From PNNG01 sp046291695 (GTDB lineage: Bacteria > Bacteroidota > Bacteroidia > UBA7662): a stretch of 64,000 nt of DNA. How positions within the stretch are numbered: the stretch's first letter is position 1; the number at the start of each line of letters is the position of its first letter. Below the pieces are notes generated by a model. It was given only the letters and a program-made list of their open reading frames with translations, ran no database searches and was not told the DNA's origin. The translations under genes were made by a program, and so were the position numbers. Location of the stretch: contig JBKBSO010000002.1 of NCBI GenBank assembly GCA_046291695.1, positions 1 to 64,000 on the forward strand, written 5' to 3'. Shown here one piece after another: positions 1 through 8,323 of this stretch.

Positions 1-524
1 TGGTCGACGACAAACGGTTCTATACCATGTACATCACAGATGTTTACAGTCAGGAAATCGTTGGCTACGGCGCCTATACCAGCAACCAAGCAGAAAACTA
101 TGCTGAGGTCTTGCTCAAAGCCATCAAAGCTCAAAAAACCAAGCTTAACGGCTTGATACATCATAGCGATGGTGGCAAGCAATACGAAAGCAATGTGTAT
201 AAAGCACTTTGCACGAAGCACGGGATCCAGCAGAGCATGTGCATGTACTCTTACGAAAACCCATATGCAGAAAAGACCAACGATTTAATCAATAATGGCT
301 ACCTCAATTGTTGGAAACCAAAAAAGCTACAAGACGTACGAAAAATGCAAATAGATGCTATTAAGGATCATAACTTAAATAGTAAAAAGAAGAGATTGGG
401 GAGGCGGTCCCCCATTGATTTTAAACAACTTATGTTACAATCAGTCGACAACAGGGTTCACTGGCTTCAATTGAAGCCAGTGAACCCTGAGCAACCAAGA
501 AATAAACGATTAACTTTAAACTAA
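1..524 (+). mobile_element. IS3-family transposase, 3' part (OrfB, rve core), cut by window edge
   Basis: This is the C-terminal part of a DDE transposase that moves an IS3-type insertion sequence. The frame is open from base 3 through the window edge, so the start lies outside. The motif HHSDGGKQY carries the second catalytic Asp (family form HSDrGsQY) and NPYAEKTNDLINNGYL carries the catalytic Glu (family form NPYAErvNgtiKnEyL). The stop is at 522-524. A perfect 38-bp palindrome at 452-489 lies inside the last part of the reading frame and encodes residues of the tail, which is not typical of the family, so the original C-terminus may have been altered. I could not identify the terminal inverted repeat of the element with confidence. 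Whether the copy is active cannot be told from this fragment. Confidence 0.85.
452..489. repeat. Perfect 38-bp palindrome inside transposase 3' end
   Basis: The left arm CAGGGTTCACTGGCTTCAA is followed directly by its exact reverse complement, with no loop. The match stops at both sides (A at 451, A at 490). It can form a cruciform in DNA or a strong hairpin in RNA, but no T-run follows, so it is not a typical intrinsic terminator. Confidence 0.95.
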
Positions 525-615
525 AATTAACCGAAGGTTGAAAGAAAAGTGACAACCTACATCAGGCAAGGACAAAATCCAACATCCCAATCATAAATCA
601 CAAATCAGCAATCTC

Positions 616-1290
616 ATGAGCAGCCACCACATCGTCCGCGAAAAACAAGAACCCGCCTTGGTCGTAGCCAATGGCGAGGCTTGCAGCGACGAACTTTTGG
701 GCCAATTGCTCGAATGGAGCCCCTACGTACTGGCGCTCGACGGTGCCCTGCCCCGTCTGCATGCCCGTGGTATCAAGGTGGATGCCGTGCTGGGCGACTT
801 TGATAGCCTGATCGACAAGCAGCAGCACATTGAAGCACAGCACCCCATAACGGTGGTGCATGCCCCCGACCAAAATAAAACTGACCTGGAAAAAGGCCTC
901 GATTACCTGCTGGATCACGGTCACCAAGCTGCCAATATTGTTTGGGCTACCGGCCGTCGGGCCGACCATAACATGGCCAACCTGAGTAATATGGTAAAGT
1001 ACCAAGGCAAGCTGCAGCTTAACATCATCGACGATTATTCACGCATTTATCAGTTGTCTGCCCACTTTAAAAAATGGTTCGCAGCCGGCACCATCCTTTC
1101 ATTGGTGCCTATTGGGCGGGTTGAAGGCATAGTGAGCGCTAACTTACGATACCCTTTGCAAAACGACTGGTTGGAACTGGGCAAGCGCATTGGCACCAGC
1201 AACGAAGCCCTCGAAGACGGCTGGGTAGAAATCACCCACCAAAGTGGCCATTTACTGCTGATGGAATGCTACGACCGCAAGCAAGCCTGA
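616..1290 (+). CDS. thiN: Thiamine pyrophosphokinase
   Basis: The enzyme transfers pyrophosphate from ATP to thiamine to make thiamine diphosphate in the cytoplasm. The 224-residue protein shows the family motifs in order: LDGA near residue 41, LGDFDSL near 59-65 (Asp residues that bind Mg-ATP), QNKTD near 86 and GRRADH near 113. The C-terminal half is the thiamine-binding beta domain. Length fits the single-function bacterial family. It stands alone between the transposase remnant and a convergent ORF6N gene; no other thiamine gene is nearby. The ATG at 616 is the first in frame that leaves the N-terminal strand complete. The gene symbol follows the bacterial family name; the Bacteroidota protein is sometimes listed only as TPK. 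Confidence 0.93.
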   Translation: MSSHHIVREKQEPALVVANGEACSDELLGQLLEWSPYVLALDGALPRLHARGIKVDAVLGDFDSLIDKQQHIEAQHPITVVHAPDQNKTDLEKGLDYLLDHGHQAANIVWATGRRADHNMANLSNMVKYQGKLQLNIIDDYSRIYQLSAHFKKWFAAGTILSLVPIGRVEGIVSANLRYPLQNDWLELGKRIGTSNEALEDGWVEITHQSGHLLLMECYDRKQA

Positions 1291-1322
1291 GCTCCGGCCC
1301 GTAATGACCCGTTTAGCTCCAG

Positions 1323-1858
1323 TTACTTTTGATATCCCTTAATGGCAATGCGTTTCCCTTGCTCAAAAAACTGCTCGAGCTGTAACGAAAGGGCCAAAAT
1401 CATTTCCTCCCGACTTAAATCGCGCCCATACAACTCGTCAACATTTTTTGGAGCTGCTGAAGCTTATCAAGTACCTCACGATGTGTTAAATAAGTAGCAC
1501 GCATACGCTGAAATGCACGCATGATAAAAATGTGAATGTCAATGGCCACATCTGTATTTAAAACCCCTGAAAGCATGCCTATACCTAATTCAGTAAACAC
1601 CAACGGTGGTTTTCGCCAGCCCATAACATCAGCATTGGAAATCACAAATTGTGATTTCCAATCGGCGAACTCTGCTGGCATTAGCTGAAACATAAAGTCA
1701 TCGGGGAACCGTCGTATTTGGCGCCTCACTGCTTGATTCAACACCCGTGTTTCAACGCCATATAACTTGGCCAAATCACGGTCGAGCATCACATGGCGTC
1801 CTCTAATCAGGTAAATCTGCTTCGCAATTTCACCTTCGCTGTAAATTCCTGGTAACAT
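1323..1858 (-). pseudogene. ORF6N-domain protein, frameshifted in an A-run
   Basis: The N-terminal 140 or so residues are an ORF6N (KilA-N-related) DNA-binding domain found in phage-derived and chromosomal proteins; key words are IRGRHVMLDRDLAKLYGVE, RRFPDDFMFQL and FTELGIGMLSGVL. As read, the frame stops at 1415-1417 after QKMLTSCMGAI. In the neighbouring frame the protein continues sensibly as QKNVDELYGRDLS and then a glutamine- and leucine-rich tail ending KGYQK at the stop 1323-1325. One missing A in the run at 1444-1449 (six T on the plus strand where seven are needed) explains the break; adding it gives a clean 178-residue protein. The start chosen is ATG 1858 (MLPGIYSEGEI); an in-frame ATG at 1924 would add an unlikely extension. 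It could be a real null allele, an expression switch by slippage, or a sequencing error. Confidence 0.8.
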
Positions 1859-2166
1859 GTTTTTTTCTGGCAATTTACAGTAGGCTATTGGCACTTTTGG
1901 CGCAATAATTAGCACTAAATACACGAAGCATATAGCAATTGTCGATCGTCTCTTTTATGACATAATAATTACCTTCAAATTGTTCAGCAATTTCAGTGCA
2001 CTTCCAACATTTTTGCTGAAATGACCTACTCTTTTGAAAGCTTGATGAACCGTAATAAACCCGCTAAAAACCACATTCGAACACTAAAATTTGGAATTAC
2101 CATCGAAATATGCTATATTATAATCTATGATAATTCAATTAATTGTTTAATTAAATCAAAAAAATT

Positions 2167-2733
2167 ATGGCCTTAAAAATCATTAATCAAATTGTGAGCG
2201 GTGTAAAAGGCGGCATTACCGCAACATTAGAAGGAACCGCTGACGTAGGATCAACTATTGTAAAATCGGTAGCCGATGCTACTGCATCTACACTTAAAGG
2301 TGCAGGCGAACTTGTTGTTAAAGGAATCCAATTTCCTGCATCCATTGTAAAAGGAGCTATTGACGGGGTCACAAGCATTGGGGTCTCAGTCCTTAAAGCT
2401 ATCAAAGGAATTGTGCAAGGTGCGGTGGAAGGTGCCGTTAAAGGCGGGGCCAGTGAAAAAGAAGCAGTTTCTGGTGCTGTACAACAAGCCATCTATAGTG
2501 CCAAGGAGTTGGGTGAAAATATCGGCATGGTCGCCGTGGAGTCGGTTAAAGGCGCTGTAAATGGCGTGAAACAACTTGGCGGCGATACTGTTGGCGCCAC
2601 AAAAATTGCCATTGTAGCGGCACTTGAAGCTGCTAAAGAAGTAGGAAGCGGAACTACCGATGTGGTAAAAAACGCACTATCGGAAGGTGTTGACGGCGCC
2701 AAAACTGTGCTGAACGAGCTAAAAGAGTCGTAA
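2167..2733 (+). CDS. Repetitive Ala/Gly/Val/Lys-rich protein of unknown function
   Basis: I do not recognise a named family. The 188-residue protein has no signal peptide and no Cys or Trp. It is built from repeated amphipathic segments of the type VKGAxxGVxxxG (for example VKGAIDGVTS, VQGAVEGAVKGG, VKGAVNGVKQLGG), with charged residues spaced through a small-residue background. This resembles low-complexity helical proteins such as LEA-like or phasin-like proteins, and suggests binding to membranes, granules or other surfaces, but that is inference. The leader (2040-2166) is AT-rich and a strong terminator follows at once, so it is a single-gene unit. The opposite strand also stays open over this stretch because of the biased codons; those frames are not considered genes. 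Confidence 0.75.
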   Translation: MALKIINQIVSGVKGGITATLEGTADVGSTIVKSVADATASTLKGAGELVVKGIQFPASIVKGAIDGVTSIGVSVLKAIKGIVQGAVEGAVKGGASEKEAVSGAVQQAIYSAKELGENIGMVAVESVKGAVNGVKQLGGDTVGATKIAIVAALEAAKEVGSGTTDVVKNALSEGVDGAKTVLNELKES

Positions 2734-2755
2734 TGAGCTTCAATTAGTTGCTCAA

Positions 2756-2789
2756 ATAAAAAAGCCGTCCTGTGAGACGGCTTTTTTAT
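2756..2789. terminator. Bidirectional intrinsic terminator
   Basis: A perfect 14-bp stem (ATAAAAAAGCCGTC and its complement) closes a 6-base loop, with A-run and T-run on the two sides. It sits between the convergent 188-residue protein gene and the acyl-CoA dehydrogenase gene and can serve both. Confidence 0.93.
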
Positions 2790-2805
2790 TTGCATTTAAG
2801 AAATC

Positions 2806-3945
2806 TCACTTCAATACTTCGCGTGCGATCACAATTTTTTGCACTTCCGATGTTCCTTCGTAAATCTGGGTGATTTTGGCATCGCGCATCATGCGCTCTA
2901 CATGGTATTCTTTCACAAAACCGTAACCACCGTGCACTTGCACTGCTTCAGTAGTGATGCGCATGGCAGCAGTAGATGCGAACAACTTCGCTTGAGCGCT
3001 GGCCATGATGTAATCTTCGTGCTGATCTTTTAGCCAAGCCGCCTTCAAGCACAACAAACGCGCCGCTTCAATTTCGGTAGCCATATCGGCCAACTTAAAC
3101 TGAATGGCCTGATGGTTCATAATTTCAGTACCAAAAGCTTTGCGCTCTTTTGAGTATTTCACTGAAAGCTCAAAAGCACCACTGGCAATACCAAGCGCTT
3201 GGGCGGCAATACCGATGCGACCGCCTGCCAATACCTTCATGGCGAACTTAAAGCCAAAACCATCTTCCCCGATGCGATTGGCTTTAGGCACCTTTACATT
3301 GGTGAACATGATGCTGTGGGTGTCGCTACCGCGGATACCCATTTTATCTTCTTTTTTACCAACCTGGAAGCCTTCCCACTCTTTTTCAACGATGAAGGCA
3401 TTGATACCACGGTGACCTTTTTCCACGTCGGTTTGTGCAATCACGATGTAGGTAGAGGCACTGTTACCATTGGTAATCCAGTTTTTGGTGCCGTTTAATT
3501 CGTAATAATCGCCTTTATCGATGGCGGTGGTGCGCTGTGAAGTGGCGTCAGAACCGGCTTCTGGCTCCGACAAGCAAAAAGCACCGATCTTGCGACCAGC
3601 GGCCAAATCTGGCAAATATTTGCGCTTCAACTCTTCAGAAGCGTAGGTTTCGATGCCCCAACATACCAAAGAGTTGTTTACCGACATACACACCGAAGCC
3701 GACGCATCCACTTTCGAAATTTCTTCCATGGCGAGTACATAAGAAATGGTATCCATGCCGCCACCGCCGTATTCCGGACTTACCATCATGCCCATAAAGC
3801 CCAACTCTCCCATCTTACGGATTTGTTCGGCTGGAAACTTCTGCTCATTGTCGCGCTCAATAACGCCTGGCAACAATTCGGTTTGAGCAAAATCACGTGC
3901 TGCCTGACGAATCATCAGGTGCTCTTCTGTAAGGTTAAATTCCAT
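2806..3945 (-). CDS. Acyl-CoA dehydrogenase (short-chain/butyryl type)
   Basis: A flavoprotein of beta-oxidation or amino-acid degradation that oxidises acyl-CoA to enoyl-CoA and passes electrons to ETF. The 379-residue length is that of the short-chain family. FCLSEPEAGSDA at residues 123-134 is the signature around the FAD/substrate site, and QIYEGTSEVQ places the likely catalytic Glu at residue 363 in the short-chain position. The AMMRD-like stretch (VERMMRDAKI) before it is also typical. It is transcribed alone from the minus strand; no ETF gene is in the window. A TATATTTG box lies at 4007-4000, giving a leader of about 50 bases. Substrate length cannot be fixed from the sequence; butyryl-CoA is the commonest assignment for this Bacteroidota clade. 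Confidence 0.93.
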   Translation of the reverse strand: MEFNLTEEHLMIRQAARDFAQTELLPGVIERDNEQKFPAEQIRKMGELGFMGMMVSPEYGGGGMDTISYVLAMEEISKVDASASVCMSVNNSLVCWGIETYASEELKRKYLPDLAAGRKIGAFCLSEPEAGSDATSQRTTAIDKGDYYELNGTKNWITNGNSASTYIVIAQTDVEKGHRGINAFIVEKEWEGFQVGKKEDKMGIRGSDTHSIMFTNVKVPKANRIGEDGFGFKFAMKVLAGGRIGIAAQALGIASGAFELSVKYSKERKAFGTEIMNHQAIQFKLADMATEIEAARLLCLKAAWLKDQHEDYIMASAQAKLFASTAAMRITTEAVQVHGGYGFVKEYHVERMMRDAKITQIYEGTSEVQKIVIAREVLK

Positions 3946-3999
3946 TCGAAATAGTTTTACTGCATTGAACAGCTCAATGCCTACTTGGTTTTAAGCGCA

Positions 4000-4007
4000 C
4001 AAATATA
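4000..4007 (-). promoter_or_regulatory. Putative -7 box TATATTTG for acyl-CoA dehydrogenase
   Basis: Exact match to the Bacteroidota -7 consensus TAnnTTTG on the minus strand, 55 bases before the start codon. No clear TTTG -33 element is seen at the expected distance, so confidence is limited. Confidence 0.45.
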
Positions 4008-4037
4008 CGCTTAAGTGCTTAAAAAGTAGCCTAAAAA

Positions 4038-5171
4038 TCAGTTAAACCAAGCCTGAACGGCCGCCCAAAGTTCGCGTCTGATGGTGCCATTCACCGAAAC
4101 GGCCAATATCATTGATATTAGTAACCCTAGGCTCACGTATAAAATATCTTTGCCAATTAGGCGCATGGTTTTCTTAAGCTTTACAGGGCCTGAACGAAAA
4201 CCGCTTACTTTCATTCCGATTTCACGACCTGCAAGTAACCCGATAAATACCCAAGTAGTACTCATGGGAATGGTATTGATTTGCTGGAACCAAAACAGAA
4301 TAAGGGCATAAACCAGGTCGATAAGGGTAGCCGAACGCACATCGGTAACATTCGATTTTTCATTAACTATGCCTTGAATTTTATCGCCCTTCAAGTAAAA
4401 TAGTAAGCCTAATCCGGCAAAAATGTACGTACAGAAAAACGCTACTTCCAAGGCCGACAAACTGCGGGGCAAATACACAGCCACATTAGCGGCATCTTGC
4501 GCAATCCACAAATACCATAGGGTTCCACTGGTAATCCATTGAAATACTACCCACGCAGGGTGGGCTTTTCCTCGAACCAGGCGTTTGATAGGCCCGGACA
4601 ACAAAAACCAAATGGAAATGGAGACAAAAAAGGCAATAAAATATCCCGAAGTGCTTTTTTGCAGCATACCCGTAATGGTACCTAAACTGCCTGAAAATGA
4701 CGTCAGCAGCATGAAGGTTGTACTCACCGGTATGCGCATTCGGGTTAAGATGAGGAGTATTACCGGAGCCGCAACCTGCAAATAACTAAATTCGGAAGGC
4801 GATTCTGCCAAGCCTTTGCTTTGTAAACGCTGAAACGACACATCGCCGCCATACAAAAACCAACTCGTAAGTATGGCCGCCACAAAAATTAATCCGATAT
4901 ACAACCACAACCAATACCATTTTCGGTTGCTGTTGGAGGCAATAAACGTTCCTATGGTTTGGATACTATCGTTGGCAACGGCCGAATAACCCGCAAACAT
5001 AAATCCAAGCCACATAGCCAAATGCGGATATGGAAAGGCAAAAGCGGTTAGCAACAAGGCCATGCTGATAAGCACAAAAAACTTTCGTTCACGGCGAGCG
5101 TAAACCAATAAGTACTTAAAGTTTTTTGACCCTACTAAACCGGGTGCTGGCATGGTGTATTTTTTACCCAT
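4038..5171 (-). CDS. PiT-like inorganic phosphate transporter family membrane protein
   Basis: A 377-residue polytopic inner-membrane protein with about ten hydrophobic segments. Two segments look like the duplicated halves of PiT phosphate permeases: GYSAVANDSIQTIGTFIASN near residues 61-80 (family form NGANDVANAFGTSVGS) and PMSTTWVFIGLLAGREIG near 301-318 (family form PVSTTHxxxGxxxG). A further PVSTTFMLL segment occurs near residue 148. These would form the substrate path for a cation-phosphate symporter. It is shorter than many PiT proteins and lacks the usual glycine in the first motif, so transport of another anion is possible. No PhoU-like partner lies next to it. It follows apaG on the same strand with a 91-bp gap and is probably transcribed separately. 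Confidence 0.7.
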   Translation of the reverse strand: MGKKYTMPAPGLVGSKNFKYLLVYARRERKFFVLISMALLLTAFAFPYPHLAMWLGFMFAGYSAVANDSIQTIGTFIASNSNRKWYWLWLYIGLIFVAAILTSWFLYGGDVSFQRLQSKGLAESPSEFSYLQVAAPVILLILTRMRIPVSTTFMLLTSFSGSLGTITGMLQKSTSGYFIAFFVSISIWFLLSGPIKRLVRGKAHPAWVVFQWITSGTLWYLWIAQDAANVAVYLPRSLSALEVAFFCTYIFAGLGLLFYLKGDKIQGIVNEKSNVTDVRSATLIDLVYALILFWFQQINTIPMSTTWVFIGLLAGREIGMKVSGFRSGPVKLKKTMRLIGKDILYVSLGLLISMILAVSVNGTIRRELWAAVQAWFN

Positions 5172-5262
5172 TATGGTTCGGGTGATGCAAAATTCAAGGA
5201 AAAAGCGCTAGTTCCCGGCCTTTCACATATTATCTTTATGTTAACAAATTGGGCAGACTGCA

Positions 5263-5649
5263 TCACGACAACAAGGGTGGAATGAGCATGGTGAATCGGG
5301 GAACCTGAATTTCAAAAAGTTCGCCACTTAATTTTCGAATGCCTTCGTATTGCCCATACATGCAACCATATGGATGTCGCAAATTGCAATACGAAACATA
5401 TTCGTGGGTGTGTCCAGGTGCCAAATGCGGCTGTTGACCTACCAGCCCCTCACCCGACACTTCACGATGCAACACCGCGCCATCGGTAATGTACCAGCGA
5501 CGACCTAATAATTGAATTGCTTCTGAACTGTGATTGGTAATGCGAATGTGGTAAGCAAATAAATACTCGGCACTAAACGGCACCGAGTATTGGGGTTGAT
5601 ACTTTACATCAACCTGCACTTCAATATCGTGGGTAGTAGCCGACACCAT
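5263..5649 (-). CDS. apaG: ApaG domain protein
   Basis: A 128-residue protein made almost entirely of the ApaG fold, an immunoglobulin-like beta sandwich. The motifs YHIRITNHSSEAIQLLGRRW, the VxGEGVVGxQP-like stretch (VSGEGLVGQQPHLAPG) and the final YGCMYGQYEG are diagnostic. The family is linked to cobalt and magnesium resistance in enterobacteria, but the biochemical role is not settled. The start lies 15 bases after the end of paaD, so it is probably read through from the paa operon; a CATTTTTG stretch in the gap could act as a weak separate -7 box. A link between ApaG and phenylacetate breakdown is not established. Confidence 0.93.
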   Translation of the reverse strand: MVSATTHDIEVQVDVKYQPQYSVPFSAEYLFAYHIRITNHSSEAIQLLGRRWYITDGAVLHREVSGEGLVGQQPHLAPGHTHEYVSYCNLRHPYGCMYGQYEGIRKLSGELFEIQVPRFTMLIPPLLS

Positions 5650-5664
5650 TAGGCTACAAAAATG

Positions 5665-6162
5665 CTAAATGGGTTTGAATTGTTCAAATGCTTGTAAACA
5701 ATCGTAGCAATAATGCATTGACCGACAAAGCGTTGGGCCAAATGGAGTTTTTAAAGTCGTATTGGTGCTGTTGCAATAGGGGCATGCTGTGTGTGCAAGT
5801 AGCTCCATATCGGGCTCATTGGTGTATTTAGGTGGCGGAGCCAAGCCAAAATTCTTGATAATCTCACGGCCTTTTTCGCTAATGCGGTTGCTGCTCCAAC
5901 TCACATCAAAGTTGGTTTCTACGCTTACTTGCGTGTAACCCAAGGCCTCAACAGCTTCCCTGACCTGTTTTTCCATAAGCTTGATAGCCGGACAGCCCGA
6001 AAAGGTAGGCGTCATAAACACCTCTACCCGGCTGTCGTCTAGCAATTTCACCTCAGTAATGATTCCTAAATCAACCACCGACAACACCGGGATTTCGGGA
6101 TCCATTACCGTGGCAATGGCCTCCCAAATAGCTGCGGTATTTTTTTCTGCTATATCTATCAT
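5665..6162 (-). CDS. paaD: Phenylacetyl-CoA epoxidase subunit PaaD (PaaJ)
   Basis: PaaD is a DUF59/MIP18-type protein thought to mature the metal centre of the phenylacetyl-CoA epoxidase. The N-terminal half has VMDPEIPVLSVVDLGII and TPTFSGCPAIKLME, the DUF59 core with its conserved Cys. The C-terminal part has the paired cysteines CPYCNST...LCRSMHYCYDC expected of a small zinc or iron site. I start at ATG 6162 (MIDIAEKN), five bases after the paaC stop; an upstream in-frame ATG at 6198 would overlap paaC and add 12 unrelated residues. Last gene of the paaABCD run. Confidence 0.93.
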   Translation of the reverse strand: MIDIAEKNTAAIWEAIATVMDPEIPVLSVVDLGIITEVKLLDDSRVEVFMTPTFSGCPAIKLMEKQVREAVEALGYTQVSVETNFDVSWSSNRISEKGREIIKNFGLAPPPKYTNEPDMELLAHTACPYCNSTNTTLKTPFGPTLCRSMHYCYDCLQAFEQFKPI

Positions 6163-6172
6163 CCTGTCCTGA

Positions 6173-6943
6173 TTACCATTCAGCCGCCGGATCAACACGG
6201 AAAACTTCTGTCATTTCGTCGAGCAACGGCTGTAAATACTCGGTATGAAACCCTTTCCTACCGCCTTCCTTAGGTACTGTGTTGTCGGCATCAGGCATTT
6301 TCAAACCGGCTTCGGTTAGCACAGCCTGTACCTCGCCTAACCAAGCCTGTTTAAGGGCTGATTCTCCCTTGTAAATGCCATTATCAACCAGCAAGGCTTC
6401 TCCTTCAAAGCTTTCGAACATACCCAGTGCCAAGTCAAAATGCTGATTAATAGCCGACTGCATACGTGCCTTACTTTCTTCATTACCATGTCCCAGCTGT
6501 TTCATGAAGGTATTTGCATGAAAAACGTGGTATTTGATTTCACCTTTAACTTTTCTGGCAAATTTGGCCAGAGGATCGTAGGCCGACTGGGCCAAATCTT
6601 CAAAGCGAATTAAGGACGCCAAGTCGAAAAACAAATGTCGTGTAAGGCTAAAATCATACTCACCAATGGGCAATTCTACCAACTGACAAGAGGTAAAATC
6701 CGTTTCATTCCGCATAAATGCCAGCATATCCGGATCTGCTTCACCCAATTGCTCATGTAAAATACTGTACAAGCCAAGGGCATGTCCTATTTTATCCTGC
6801 GCGATGGAAGAAAAGGCTATATCTTCTTCCAGAATGGGGCCCAGTCCGGTCCATTCTGAATTGCGGTGACCAATAATCAGGTTATCATCGGCCATAAACA
6901 ACAAGAGTTTACGCAGGGCGTCGGTAGTAGGTTGATCAAACAT
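6173..6943 (-). CDS. paaC: Phenylacetyl-CoA epoxidase subunit PaaC
   Basis: PaaC is the ferritin-like structural subunit that pairs with PaaA in the multicomponent di-iron epoxidase that makes the ring-1,2-epoxide of phenylacetyl-CoA. The 256-residue length fits. Features: ADDNLIIGHRNSEWTGLGPILEEDIA near the N-terminus, QDKIGHALGLY and KGEIKYHVFHANTFMKQLG, the helices that correspond to the PaaA metal helices but with the degenerate ligands typical of PaaC. The start overlaps the end of paaB by 8 bases, which points to translational coupling. Confidence 0.96.
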   Translation of the reverse strand: MFDQPTTDALRKLLLFMADDNLIIGHRNSEWTGLGPILEEDIAFSSIAQDKIGHALGLYSILHEQLGEADPDMLAFMRNETDFTSCQLVELPIGEYDFSLTRHLFFDLASLIRFEDLAQSAYDPLAKFARKVKGEIKYHVFHANTFMKQLGHGNEESKARMQSAINQHFDLALGMFESFEGEALLVDNGIYKGESALKQAWLGEVQAVLTEAGLKMPDADNTVPKEGGRKGFHTEYLQPLLDEMTEVFRVDPAAEW

Positions 6944-7319
6944 CGATATTGGCTTTTTTGTAGGCGGCTATTTTTTCATTCACTTTATATCCGGCCGGAT
7001 CGCGGTAGATTTTTTCGGGTGTAGTGCTGAATACGTCGTAATCGTCATAATCCATTGCCAGTACATCACGGGTATTTACAATCCAAAGGTTTACGGTTTC
7101 GCCACGACGGGCGTATTGTTCTTTGGCAAACATCATGGCCAATTCGGCCGACGGCGCGTGTACAATACCTACACAAACGTGCTTGTCGCCACGCTTGCGC
7201 TGATGAAATACTTGATAGGTTTCCCAGTGGTCTTCGCGGCCCAAAACAGCCTGTGGATGTTCTGCTTCCGCGTCAAGCTCCATTCGGCTTACCCGCGGGT
7301 CAAGTGATTTAATTTTCAT
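6936..7319 (-). CDS. paaB: Phenylacetyl-CoA epoxidase subunit PaaB
   Basis: A 127-residue PaaB/PaaH protein, a small subunit that bridges PaaAC heterodimers. Recognisable stretches are YQVFHQRKRGDKHVCVGIVHA and AELAMMFAKEQYARRGE, then NLWIVNTRDVLAMDYDDYDV. The common family length is about 95 residues; here there are about 30 additional N-terminal residues (MKIKSLDPRVSRME...), as seen in other Bacteroidota. It starts 12 bases after paaA and overlaps paaC by 8. Confidence 0.95.
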   Translation of the reverse strand: MKIKSLDPRVSRMELDAEAEHPQAVLGREDHWETYQVFHQRKRGDKHVCVGIVHAPSAELAMMFAKEQYARRGETVNLWIVNTRDVLAMDYDDYDVFSTTPEKIYRDPAGYKVNEKIAAYKKANIDV

Positions 7320-7331
7320 CTTTCTACATTT

Positions 7332-8321
7332 TTAAGCAAGCGGCCTTACATAGTGTTGGTCGGCACGGCGTAGTGCTGTACGCACCCAGGCGCCATTTTC
7401 TTCGGCGGCTCTACGAACCGCCAAACGTTCGGCATTGCAGGGGCCATTGCCCTTAATTACTTCATAAAACTCATTCCAATCGGGCTCAGTAAACTCCCAT
7501 TGGTTGGTTTCGGGATTCTTTTTCAAGTGCTGATCGGGTAGGCTCAGGCCCAGTTCCCAAATTTTGGGCACGTACATGGTGAGGAATTGCTGTCGCATAT
7601 CATCGTTCGATGCCATTTTCACTTTCCAGCGCATTAGGGTTTCGGTATGCTGGCTCATTTTGTCGCTTGGGCCAAAGAAGTGCATAATAGGCGGCCACCA
7701 GCGATTGAGGGCGTCTTGCACCATTGCGCGTTGAATTTTAGTACCGGTAGCCAGGTACACAAATACGCTATGTCCTTGCTTCAGGTGAAAGCTTTCTTCG
7801 TAGCAAATCCGCTCTAAAGCCCGGCAATAAGGGCCATACGAACCCTTGCTATTGGCAACCTGATTTACAATGGCAGCGGCATCAATCAAGAAGCCAATTA
7901 CCGCCACATCGGCCCATGTTTTCGCCGGATAATTAAATACGTTTGAGTATTTCGATTTACCGTTAATGAGGTCATTAATCATGTCCTCGCGGCTTTTACC
8001 CAGGGTTTCAGCCGCGCTGTAAAGCAGTTGGGCGTGCCCTACCTCGTCTTGCACCTTGGCCATCAGTGCCAATTTGCGACGGAAGCCGGGTGCCCGGGTT
8101 ATCCAGGTACCTTCGGGCAAAGCGCCGATAATTTCGGAATGGGCATGCTGCTCAATCATACGAATAAGTTGTCGGCGGTATTCTGCCGGCATCCAATCGC
8201 GGGGTTCGATTTTTTCGCCACGGGCAATACGGGCTTCAAACTCTGCCAGTAATACCGGATCTTCGGCCGTTATTTCAGGCTTTTTCTTCTGATCGTCGTG
8301 GATATATCCTCCTCCGTACAT
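7332..8321 (-). CDS. paaA: Phenylacetyl-CoA epoxidase catalytic subunit PaaA
   Basis: The di-iron oxygenase subunit that inserts one oxygen atom into the aromatic ring of phenylacetyl-CoA. The 329-residue protein carries the carboxylate/His helices: EQHAHSEIIGALPEG near residue 57, QDEVGHAQLLY near 91 and CYEESFHLKQGHSVF near 172, which give the Glu and His metal ligands. It is the first structural gene after the tetR regulator, separated by only 2 bases, so regulator and enzyme share a transcript. The reductase PaaE, needed to deliver electrons, is not in this cluster. Confidence 0.97.
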   Translation of the reverse strand: MYGGGYIHDDQKKKPEITAEDPVLLAEFEARIARGEKIEPRDWMPAEYRRQLIRMIEQHAHSEIIGALPEGTWITRAPGFRRKLALMAKVQDEVGHAQLLYSAAETLGKSREDMINDLINGKSKYSNVFNYPAKTWADVAVIGFLIDAAAIVNQVANSKGSYGPYCRALERICYEESFHLKQGHSVFVYLATGTKIQRAMVQDALNRWWPPIMHFFGPSDKMSQHTETLMRWKVKMASNDDMRQQFLTMYVPKIWELGLSLPDQHLKKNPETNQWEFTEPDWNEFYEVIKGNGPCNAERLAVRRAAEENGAWVRTALRRADQHYVRPLA

Positions 8322-8323
8322 AA

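Noticed and set aside
1..2166. Prophage suggested by the ORF6N domain next to a transposase
   Set aside because: No other phage gene is visible; ORF6N genes are common as single chromosomal genes in Bacteroidota.
2187..2795. Minus-strand frames across the 188-residue protein gene
   Set aside because: They arise from the biased codons of the repetitive plus-strand gene and cross its terminator.
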